Positions 1 through 5,570 of a stretch of 5,570 bases of DNA are shown piece after piece. A model generated the notes under the pieces. It was not told the DNA's origin, did not search any database, and worked only from the letters and a program-made list of their open reading frames with translations. Every line of letters starts with the position of its first letter. Position 1 is the stretch's first letter. Both the position numbers and the translations under genes were made by a program. Origin of the DNA: Deltaproteobacteria bacterium. Its GTDB lineage: Bacteria > Desulfobacterota > DSM-4660 > Desulfatiglandales > HGW-15. The stretch spans positions 1-5,570 of the forward strand of contig DAOVAK010000221.1 in NCBI GenBank assembly GCA_030671095.1, written 5' to 3'.

Positions 1-497
1 TCCACCCCATCAAATCCTGCCCTGCGAGCACGCCAGGCGGCGACGACAAAGTCGCGTCGCACCTTGCGCAGTTCGGTACCCGTGAGCGAGCGCGGCACAT
101 CACCCTCCCGTATTCCCACAGGGGAAACAGATTCGGTCCGTAGTCCGGCTGCGGAATAGATTTTTGGACCACCATGGCAAAGCTGCAGGAGCGCGACAGC
201 ACCCTCTTTTTTGATGGCGCTTGCCAATCGGGCTAGGCCGGGAATAAGGCGATCATCGTATGATCCAAGCTGCCGGGAACTTATGCGCACATCGCGGAGA
301 ATCGCCGAGGCCTCAACAACGATCGTGCCCACGCCTCCACGTGCTCGTTCAGCATAGTACATCACCTGACGGTCTGTGGCCTTATCATCGGGACTGGCGA
401 AATTAGTCACCATCGGCGCCATCACAGCACGGTTTCTCGCAGTAACTGAGGCGAATTGCACGGGCCTGAACAATGCGCGCGTCACACCTTCTACCAC
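1..497 (-). CDS. NADH:flavin oxidoreductase, Old Yellow Enzyme family (5' part only)
   Basis: This is the N-terminal third, about 165 residues, of an FMN-dependent TIM-barrel oxidoreductase of the OYE / 2,4-dienoyl-CoA reductase type. The frame stays open to the left edge, so the 3' part is outside the window. Landmarks in order are LFRPVQF near residue 9 (first barrel strand), RNRAVMAPM (21-29), YYAERARGGVGTIVVE (47-62), a QLCHGG motif at 105-110 where the family usually has QL.H.GR and the Gln contacts FMN, and AGFDGV just before the edge. The catalytic His pair (HGAHGYL region) would follow immediately outside. The usual GR after His is GP-K here. The family reduces activated C=C bonds using NAD(P)H, and the substrate is unknown. 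The start is uncertain. I chose GTG at 497-495 because GGAGG lies 4 bases upstream. GTG at 485-483 gives a more typical N-terminus (MTRALFRP), and GTG at 539-537 is also in frame. GC is about 60%, well above the adjacent M20 gene. Confidence 0.88.
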   Translation of the reverse strand, partial: MVEGVTRALFRPVQFASVTARNRAVMAPMVTNFASPDDKATDRQVMYYAERARGGVGTIVVEASAILRDVRISSRQLGSYDDRLIPGLARLASAIKKEGAVALLQLCHGGPKIYSAAGLRTESVSPVGIREGDVPRSLTGTELRKVRRDFVVAAWRARRAGFDGV

Positions 498-501
498 AAA
501 C

Positions 502-506
502 CCTCC
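502..506 (-). promoter_or_regulatory. Possible ribosome binding site for the flavoprotein gene
   Basis: On the minus strand a GGAGG within GGGAGGG lies 4 bases before GTG 497-495. That spacing is short but usable. It is 16 bases from the alternative GTG at 485-483, which is too far. This is the only purine-rich Shine-Dalgarno-like sequence in the junction, and it decided the start chosen here. Confidence 0.4.
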
Positions 507-531
507 CAGGAACGTGTTCGTACCCTTGTCT

Positions 532-1779
532 TCATGCACATAACTCTATAATCAACCCAGCGAAGACCTTTGTAGTCTCTACTAGTTCATCAAAAGAAAT
601 AAATTCGTCCACTCTATGTGCTCTCTGGAAATCACCGCCCCCATACATAAGACCAGCCACGCCATTAATCCATGTCCAGTAGGCATTTCCTATTGAGGAA
701 TATCCTGCCATATTTCCTGTTGGTACTACGGTTTTCCCAGTTATCTCTTTAGCTACTTTCTGGACCATTTTTACAAATTCATGATCTGGGCCAATCCCAC
801 CTGCCTGTCGATCGTTCAATAATCTTATGCTTTCTATCTCAAAATCTGGATCTTTATCCTTTAACTCCTGGATCGTGGTATTGACAAAATCCTTGACTAC
901 TTCGGTTTTCGTTGTTGGCCGTATATCAAAAGTAATCTTACAACGGCTTGGAACCACATTTATTGCTTCCCCCCCTTGCAGTATTCCGAGATTGACTGTA
1001 TCGTTGCCCATAAGCGGGTCCGTTTTAATCTCAAACTTCTTCATCGCATTTGCAAGTGATATTGCCTTCTCGATAGCATTAACTCCTTCCTTAGGATTTC
1101 CGCCATGCGCTGCCCTTCCTTTAAGAATTATCTCATACCAGATGCGCCCTCTGGCCACACAACCTACCGTGTCTATCCCTGTAGGTTCTCCAGCTATGTG
1201 GTAATCTGGTTTCTTAAAACCATTTTCCTCGAATCCTTTTTCAATCAGATAACCCATTCCAGGCCATTGTCCAATTTCATCATCAACAGTCGAGGATAAG
1301 ATCAAGTCTCCTTTTAATTCTATATTTGCCTGCTTAACAGCTCTGAGGGCTATCAGTTGAGAAGCCAGATGACATTTTGTATCCTCTGCACCTCTTCCAA
1401 AGATTTTATGATCATGGATTTCTCCACCAAATGGAGGATACTTCCACAAAGACTCATCACCTGTTCCAACTACATCCATGTGCGCATCTAGACAGAAAAC
1501 GGGAGAATGCCCTTTCCCTTTATATAGGGCAATCACATTAGGCCGAGGGTAGGATAGCCCTAATCTCTCTACATCTTCCTTGGGAGCACATGCCACAACT
1601 GGATCCAAGCCTTCGGCCTTGTAATACTCAGCCATCAAATGTGAAATGTCATCGTAGTTTCCGGGCGGGTTCACGGAGGGTATTCTGATTAATTCCTGTG
1701 TTATTCTAATCAAGTCATCTCTATTGTCTTCCACCTTCCGAGAAACTTTTTCTCGTAATGCTTTTTTGTCCACTCTCAT
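532..1779 (-). CDS. M20-family metallo-amidohydrolase (ArgE/DapE-like deacylase or peptidase)
   Basis: This is a cytosolic, di-zinc-type hydrolase of amide bonds, 415 residues long, a normal length for the family, with no signal peptide. Visible landmarks are DAHMD (His100 ligand, Asp102), GRGAEDTKC (Asp133 bridging ligand), VDDEIG at 165-170 (Glu168 ligand), GEPT (Glu198 ligand), the dimerisation-domain motif GRAAHGG with His225 followed by GVNAI, and AHRVDEF with the last ligand His388. The usual general-base Glu just before the ligand Glu is Asp167 here. The C-terminal GTxDAR-like substrate loop of ArgE and DapE is not recognisable around 354-363, so I do not assign ArgE or DapE. Its place directly after a Dpp/Opp transporter suggests it acts on the imported compound, such as a dipeptide or an N-acyl or N-carbamoyl amino acid. 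The ATG at 1779 is supported by a strong Shine-Dalgarno sequence. The gene is markedly AT-rich against both neighbours. Confidence 0.94.
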   Translation of the reverse strand: MRVDKKALREKVSRKVEDNRDDLIRITQELIRIPSVNPPGNYDDISHLMAEYYKAEGLDPVVACAPKEDVERLGLSYPRPNVIALYKGKGHSPVFCLDAHMDVVGTGDESLWKYPPFGGEIHDHKIFGRGAEDTKCHLASQLIALRAVKQANIELKGDLILSSTVDDEIGQWPGMGYLIEKGFEENGFKKPDYHIAGEPTGIDTVGCVARGRIWYEIILKGRAAHGGNPKEGVNAIEKAISLANAMKKFEIKTDPLMGNDTVNLGILQGGEAINVVPSRCKITFDIRPTTKTEVVKDFVNTTIQELKDKDPDFEIESIRLLNDRQAGGIGPDHEFVKMVQKVAKEITGKTVVPTGNMAGYSSIGNAYWTWINGVAGLMYGGGDFQRAHRVDEFISFDELVETTKVFAGLIIELCA

Positions 1780-1786
1780 GTTGCTC

Positions 1787-1793
1787 CCTCCTT
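1787..1793 (-). promoter_or_regulatory. Strong ribosome binding site for the M20 gene
   Basis: AAGGAGG on the minus strand lies 7 bases before the ATG at 1779-1777, a near-perfect match to the anti-Shine-Dalgarno sequence. It sits in the 38-base gap after the dppF-like stop codon. It confirms the M20 start and suggests efficient independent initiation rather than pure coupling to the transporter genes. No hairpin or T-run is seen in the gap, so read-through from the transporter genes is likely. Confidence 0.85.
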
Positions 1794-1817
1794 CTAGTTA
1801 CAGTTTGCCTCTAGCTC

Positions 1818-2792
1818 CTACTGATTGACGAGGTGGCAGGCAACCCATTGCCCGTTGGCTCCAGCCCTGAGGTCAGGTTCCACCGATTCGCAAATAGCCC
1901 TTTTATAACCGCATCGTGGCCAGAATCGGCACCCCGAGGGGAAGTTCTCTGGGTTTGGCGGTTCTCCAGATAGAGAAAGATCCCTTTCTCTTCCATGCTT
2001 CTTGCCGATCACTGGAATGGCAGCCAAGAGGACTTTCGTATAAGGGTGAATGGGATCACTGAATATGCCATGAGTTGCTCCCATTTCGACGATCTTTCCC
2101 GCATACATCACCGCCATACGCTGGCACATCATCCGAACCACGCTTAGATTGTGAGAGATGAAAATATAGGTCAGGTCAAATTGACGCTTCAGTTCGATGA
2201 ACAATTTGAGAATGGTGGCCTGCACTGACACATCCAGCCCGGAAGTAGGCTCATCCAGGATCACCAGACGTGGATTGAGACATAGGATGCGAGCCAATCC
2301 CAGACGCCTCTGTTGTCCGCCGCTGAATTCATGTGGATAAAGGGAGAGGTGCTCCCTACTGAGACCGACGTCATCAAGCATTTCATGAATCCGCTTTTCA
2401 ATTGCTTTGCTGCGGAGAGAAGTATGAATGACAAGGGGTTCCGAAAGTATCCTTTTGATCTTCCAGTAAGGATCGAGGGAGATCCCTGGATCCTGATAGA
2501 CATACTGGATATCTTTCCTGATTTTCTTGGCCTCTTTTTTTGCAAGATGAGTGATCTCTCGACCTTTAAAGCTCACAGATCCTTCCGTGGGTCGATAAAT
2601 CCCGAGGATTGTCTTCCCGAGAGTCGACTTGCCGCAACCACTTTCTCCAACCAGGCCGAAGGTTTCTCCCCTGATCACCTGCAATGAGACACCATCCACG
2701 GCTTTTACCGATGGGGCTCTTCTGCCAAGAAAGCTGACGGATCCGCGGAAATACTTTCTCAACCCTTTAACTTCCAGGATAGGTTCTTCCAT
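1818..2792 (-). CDS. dppF: Peptide ABC transporter ATP-binding protein, DppF/OppF-like
   Basis: This is one of two ATPases energising the importer from the cytoplasmic face of the membrane, with 324 residues, the usual length. The Walker A motif GESGCGKST is at 49-57, the Q-loop QDP begins at Gln100, the signature FSGGQ is at 156-160, Walker B (LVILDEP) is at 176-182, the D-loop SGLD is at 184-187 and the switch His is His214. The C-terminal oligopeptide/dipeptide transporter extension carries four cysteines (Cys288, Cys294, Cys301, Cys319). That spacing resembles the iron-sulfur-binding motif described for Dpp-type ATPases. The N-terminal insert with FLGRRAP before AVDGVSL is typical of OppF/DppF as opposed to OppD/DppD. 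The ATG at 2792 has AGGA 9 bases upstream, 6 bases after the dppD-like stop. The symbol reflects family only, because the substrate (dipeptide, oligopeptide or other) cannot be told from the ATPase. Confidence 0.95.
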   Translation of the reverse strand: MEEPILEVKGLRKYFRGSVSFLGRRAPSVKAVDGVSLQVIRGETFGLVGESGCGKSTLGKTILGIYRPTEGSVSFKGREITHLAKKEAKKIRKDIQYVYQDPGISLDPYWKIKRILSEPLVIHTSLRSKAIEKRIHEMLDDVGLSREHLSLYPHEFSGGQQRRLGLARILCLNPRLVILDEPTSGLDVSVQATILKLFIELKRQFDLTYIFISHNLSVVRMMCQRMAVMYAGKIVEMGATHGIFSDPIHPYTKVLLAAIPVIGKKHGRERDLSLSGEPPNPENFPSGCRFWPRCGYKRAICESVEPDLRAGANGQWVACHLVNQ

Positions 2793-2798
2793 GGGCTT

Positions 2799-3779
2799 TT
2801 ATCCTATGGGATGAAAACAACGGACCCAGTGGTCCGCAGTGACTACTACCTTCTCCGGCCTGTGTCTCGAACAATGATCTGTGGCCCGCGAGCACCTTGG
2901 GTGGAATCGGCATCCTTCAGGGGGATGGAGCAGATTTGGAACTTCGCCGGGAATATCCCTGATTCTTCCCTCTGGATTCGGAAGGCTTTCAAGGAGCTCC
3001 TTCGTGTAAGGGTGCCGGGGATCCGAGAAAAGGCTATCCGCTGGGGCATCCTCCATGTCCTGGCCAGCATATAGGACCACAATCCTTTCACAAATCTGAC
3101 TGGCTACACCAAGGTCGTGGGTAATGAAAAGGACCGATATCCCTCTTCCCAGGACAAGACTCGTCATCAGTTTAAGAATCTGTGCCTCCACCGTTACATC
3201 CAGGGCGGTAGTGGGTTCATCGGCAATCACCAGGCTCGGCCCCGGCAACAACGCCATGGCGATCATCAGCCGCTGGCGCTGTCCACCGCTGAACTGGTGA
3301 GGATATTTCTTTAATTGATCCCTGGGAGAGGGAATCTGGACCTGTTCCAGCATTTCATGGATTTGTTTCTCATTGATCTCCTTGCTATTCTGTGCGTTCC
3401 CCTTCCATTTCATGATGTCTTTGATCTGGGTCCCCACAGCAAATACTGGATTAAAGGAGTTGAATGGATCCTGGGGAATCAAAGTGATGGCCTTCCCTCG
3501 TACTGACGTGTTAAGATCATTTTCTTTCATGCTCAGCAGGTCTTGCCCTGAAAATAGGACCATTCCATCGATGATTTTGCCGGCAGGTGGAAGAACCCGC
3601 AGGACGCTCCGCGCTATGGTTGTTTTGCCACAGCCGCTTTCGCCTATCAATCCAACGACTTCTCCTCTTCCTACACTGAGTTCAGCACAATCCAGGGCCT
3701 TCACCACCCCTCGGTCGGTATGGAAATGGACCGTCAGGCGGCTCACGCTGAGGAGGGCCTCTTTTTGGTAAAGGTCCAT
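2799..3779 (-). CDS. dppD: Peptide ABC transporter ATP-binding protein, DppD/OppD-like
   Basis: This is the second ATPase of the importer and pairs with the DppF-like subunit. Numbered from a possible upstream TTG at 3791, Walker [10 protein letters not shown] is at 50-58, the Q-loop is Gln107, the signature FSGGQRQR is at 167-174, Walker B (LVIADEP) is at 187-193, the D-loop TALD is at 195-198 and the switch His is His225. Four C-terminal cysteines (Cys294, Cys300, Cys307, Cys325) form the same possible iron-sulfur motif as in the partner. I prefer the ATG at 3779-3777, giving 326 residues and beginning [10 protein letters not shown], which lies 4 bases after the dppC-like stop. The TTG at 3791-3789 would add four residues and overlap dppC. 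It has GAGGG only 1 base away, which is too close to serve it, while the ATG has GAGGG 13 bases away, so neither site is ideal. The protein sequence after the start matches the family from residue 10 onward. Confidence 0.94.
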   Translation of the reverse strand: MDLYQKEALLSVSRLTVHFHTDRGVVKALDCAELSVGRGEVVGLIGESGCGKTTIARSVLRVLPPAGKIIDGMVLFSGQDLLSMKENDLNTSVRGKAITLIPQDPFNSFNPVFAVGTQIKDIMKWKGNAQNSKEINEKQIHEMLEQVQIPSPRDQLKKYPHQFSGGQRQRLMIAMALLPGPSLVIADEPTTALDVTVEAQILKLMTSLVLGRGISVLFITHDLGVASQICERIVVLYAGQDMEDAPADSLFSDPRHPYTKELLESLPNPEGRIRDIPGEVPNLLHPPEGCRFHPRCSRATDHCSRHRPEKVVVTADHWVRCFHPIG

Positions 3780-3783
3780 CTGC

Positions 3784-4638
3784 CTATTCAAACCCTCTTC
3801 GGATACGGGGATCCAAGATGTCTCTCAACCCGTCCCCGAACATGTTGAAACCCATAACCACGAGAAAAATTGCAAGGCCAGGAAAGGTGGCATACCACCA
3901 TGCCTCCGGTAGGTATTGCCTGGATTCGGCAATGGTGACTCCCCACTCCGGGATTGGAGGTTGCGCCCCAACTCCCAAGAATCCCAGGACCGCGGCAGTC
4001 AGGATGGTGTATCCCATGCCAATGGAGCTTCGAACGATGATGGAAGAGGAAACATTGGGGAGGACATGGAGTACAGTCGTTCGAAGGGGGTTGGCTCCCA
4101 GGGCCTCTGTTGCCTCGATAAAGACCGTTTGCCTGAGAGTCCTGGTTTCGGCGAAAACAATCCGTGTGAACCACGGCCAGTAGGTGATGGAGAGGGCCAG
4201 TATCACATTGGCGATGCTTGGCCCAAGGGACTGAGCGAGTAAGATGGCCAAAATGATCTGGGGGATCGAGAGGAATACATCAGCAATTCTCATGATGAGT
4301 TCGCTGAGCCAGTTTTCGGAATAACCGGCAATGAGGCCGAGGGGGACCCCGATTAATAGGGAGGTCCCTACCGCGATGATGGAAATAATGAGCGTCACCC
4401 TGGCCCCGAAAAGTAGGCGGCTGAAGATATCCCTTCCCATACTGTCAGTCCCCAGGAAATGCGTCACAGAAGGCGGCTGAAGCCGTGCCGATGGGTGGAT
4501 GCTGAAAGTATCTTCTGGATAGGGAGCCAAGACCCCGGCAAAAATGGCTACCAGGATGAGAGAGAAGATAATAAGAAAACCGGAAAAGGCAAGCCTATCC
4601 CGAGAGAATTTTATCCAGGCAAGCCTCAATCCACTCAT
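3784..4638 (-). CDS. dppC: Peptide ABC transporter permease, DppC/OppC-like
   Basis: This is one of the two inner-membrane permeases forming the substrate channel, with 284 residues, the normal length. It has a short cytoplasmic N-terminus, a first membrane segment at about 18-38, a periplasmic segment with the family motif LGTDSMGRDIFSRLLFGAR at 62-80, and further membrane segments near 82-106, 117-137, 142-163, 200-223 and 251-267. The cytoplasmic ATPase-coupling (EAA) loop is at about 173-195 (EATEALGANP then VLPN). The C-terminal part has GFLGVGAQPPIPEWG (219-233) and ends with GDGLRDILDPR, both hallmarks of OppC/DppC proteins. The ATG at 4638 overlaps the dppB-like TGA as ATGA, and AAGG stands 7 bases upstream. 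This arrangement gives coupled translation, as expected for subunits needed in equal amounts. Confidence 0.96.
   Translation of the reverse strand: MSGLRLAWIKFSRDRLAFSGFLIIFSLILVAIFAGVLAPYPEDTFSIHPSARLQPPSVTHFLGTDSMGRDIFSRLLFGARVTLIISIIAVGTSLLIGVPLGLIAGYSENWLSELIMRIADVFLSIPQIILAILLAQSLGPSIANVILALSITYWPWFTRIVFAETRTLRQTVFIEATEALGANPLRTTVLHVLPNVSSSIIVRSSIGMGYTILTAAVLGFLGVGAQPPIPEWGVTIAESRQYLPEAWWYATFPGLAIFLVVMGFNMFGDGLRDILDPRIRRGFE
4635..4638 (-). other. ATGA stop-start overlap between the two permease genes
   Basis: The minus strand reads ATGA, in which the dppC-like ATG (4638-4636) shares two bases with the dppB-like TGA (4637-4635). This is a common translational-coupling arrangement and supports co-transcription of the transporter genes. 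Confidence 0.9.
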
Positions 4639-5570
4639 ATTTCCGCCTTTCTGGGGTCGATAAAGGTCAGGGCTATGTCAACGATCAAATTGACCGTCAC
4701 ATAGGCAATCCCTGCCCAGAGCGTTACACCAAGAATTGCCTGATAGTCAGAGAGAATGATCGATTGAAAGGCATAAAGGCCCAGGCCAGGCCAATCAAAA
4801 ACCGTTTCGATCACGATAGCTCCTGCCAACAGAAGACCAAAGAGGAGGCCAATCTGCGTGACCGTGGAGATCATTGCATTTCGAAGCAGGTATTTATACA
4901 CAATCAGTCTGGGCGGGAGTCCCATAGCGCGTTCATAGAGAATAAAATCTTTCTGCATTACATCGAGAACACCGGAACGGGTAAATCGAGTGATGGTGGC
5001 AAAAGAAGCAAAGGCCAGGGTAATCGCTGGTAGAGTAATATGTTGAAGGGCACTCAACAGGGCCGTTCCATTTAAGGTAAGAATCGCATCGAGAATATAC
5101 AGGCCAGTGATGAACCTGGGTGCGGCGACTCCAATGCGACCCCCCAGAGGGGTAACCCCCAGCCACATGCTGAAAAGAAGTTGAAGCATGATCCCGAGCC
5201 AAAAAGTGGCAATGGCAAGTCCCCCTACCGTAAACCCCCTCAGCACATGATCCAGAAGAGAATTCCTTTTCAGAGCCGCAACAATTCCCAGAGGTATTCC
5301 TGCCAGAATGGAGATCAGCATTGCAACAATGGTGAGTTCCAGGGTGGCTGGAAAACGATTGATGAGATCCCTAAAAACCTTTCGGCCAGAATAGAGGCTC
5401 TTGCCCAGATCACCTCGAGAAAGCTGCCCAAGGTAAAGGGCAAGTTGAACATATAGGGGCCTGTCGAAACTGTATTGGTGCCGCAGTGCTTCGATCTGTT
5501 CAGGTGTTGCCATCTCTCCTGCCACCAGGGCCGCAGGGTCAGCCGGGATCACCCGAGAGATAAAAAATGT
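4635..5570 (-). CDS. dppB: Peptide ABC transporter permease, DppB/OppB-like (5' end outside window)
   Basis: This is the partner inner-membrane permease, with 311 residues visible. The frame is open to the right edge and begins TFFISRVIPADPA, which is the end of the first membrane segment and the conserved (I/L)PxDPA motif of OppB/DppB. The true start is therefore a short way outside the window, and the GTG at 5552-5550 is internal (Val of RVIP). Following the visible residues, a periplasmic part with DRPLYVQ and GDLGKSL runs to about 60, and RFPATLEL leads into membrane segments near 78-100, 112-138, 178-193, 233-255 and 279-301. The EAA coupling loop is at about 206-232 (ERAMGLPP then LLRNAM), followed by FDWPGLG (258-264) and a closing IDPR. 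All are standard for the family. It is the first gene of the visible operon, so the promoter and the missing substrate-binding protein gene are likely farther right. Confidence 0.95.
   Translation of the reverse strand, partial: TFFISRVIPADPAALVAGEMATPEQIEALRHQYSFDRPLYVQLALYLGQLSRGDLGKSLYSGRKVFRDLINRFPATLELTIVAMLISILAGIPLGIVAALKRNSLLDHVLRGFTVGGLAIATFWLGIMLQLLFSMWLGVTPLGGRIGVAAPRFITGLYILDAILTLNGTALLSALQHITLPAITLAFASFATITRFTRSGVLDVMQKDFILYERAMGLPPRLIVYKYLLRNAMISTVTQIGLLFGLLLAGAIVIETVFDWPGLGLYAFQSIILSDYQAILGVTLWAGIAYVTVNLIVDIALTFIDPRKAEI

Noticed and set aside
827..1204. 125-residue open frame on the plus strand inside the M20 gene
   Set aside because: It lies wholly antisense to a gene with all its catalytic motifs, has no recognisable domain, and no good ribosome binding site was noticed. 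It is a shadow frame.
1780..1817. Possible terminator or promoter between the DppF-like and M20 genes
   Set aside because: The 38 bases hold a strong Shine-Dalgarno sequence but no inverted repeat with a T-run and no convincing -35/-10 pair.
2531..2538. Run of seven T on the plus strand, considered as a terminator or slippery site
   Set aside because: It encodes Lys-Lys codons within the conserved ATPase frame, has no adjacent stem, and the frame continues normally on both sides.
3373..3771. 132-residue open frame on the plus strand inside the DppD-like gene
   Set aside because: It is antisense to a well-conserved ATPase and its residues mirror the Walker A region codons. No independent coding evidence is seen.
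3788..4174. 128-residue minus-strand frame within the DppC-like gene
   Set aside because: It is an out-of-frame shadow of the permease, rich in Pro, His, Gly and Cys, with no membrane segments or motif.
5550..5552. GTG as start of the DppB-like permease
   Set aside because: The frame stays open upstream to the window edge and encodes TFFISR, the conserved end of the first membrane segment, so this codon is internal and the gene is simply cut by the edge.

Overview
The window reads as bacterial chromosomal DNA with every recognisable gene on the minus strand. From high to low coordinates, which is the direction of transcription, it holds a peptide-type ABC importer with two permeases (DppB/OppB-like, cut by the right edge, and DppC/OppC-like) and two ATPases (DppD/OppD-like and DppF/OppF-like). 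These are followed by an M20-family amidohydrolase/peptidase and then the N-terminal third of an Old Yellow Enzyme (NADH:flavin oxidoreductase), which runs off the left edge. Nothing in the window fixes the organism. Tight gene packing, GTG starts, Shine-Dalgarno sequences and roughly 50% GC in the transporter genes fit many Gram-negative or Gram-positive free-living or anaerobic lineages, so I name no taxon.

The layout is operon-like throughout. DppB and DppC overlap by an ATGA. DppC and DppD are separated by 4 bases if DppD starts at its ATG (they overlap if the TTG is used). DppD and DppF are 6 bases apart. DppF and the M20 gene are 38 bases apart, with a strong Shine-Dalgarno sequence and no hairpin. 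The M20 stop codon lies next to, or overlaps, the start region of the flavoprotein. No promoter, terminator, tRNA, rRNA, CRISPR array, insertion sequence or repeat is visible. The periplasmic or lipoprotein substrate-binding protein that such an importer needs is not in the window. It may lie upstream of dppB, beyond the right edge.

The likely logic is import followed by catabolism. A peptide or N-acylated amino-acid-like compound would be carried in by the DppBCDF-type transporter. The cytosolic metal-dependent M20 enzyme would cleave its amide bond, and the flavoprotein might reduce an unsaturated carbonyl or related product. The substrate cannot be read from the sequence.

The main oddities are a sharp base-composition step at both ends of the M20 gene (about 38% GC against about 50-57% in the transporter and about 60% in the flavoprotein), an Asp in place of the usual catalytic-base Glu in the M20 enzyme, and an unclear start for the flavoprotein. 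I see no convincing evidence of a wholly new system here.
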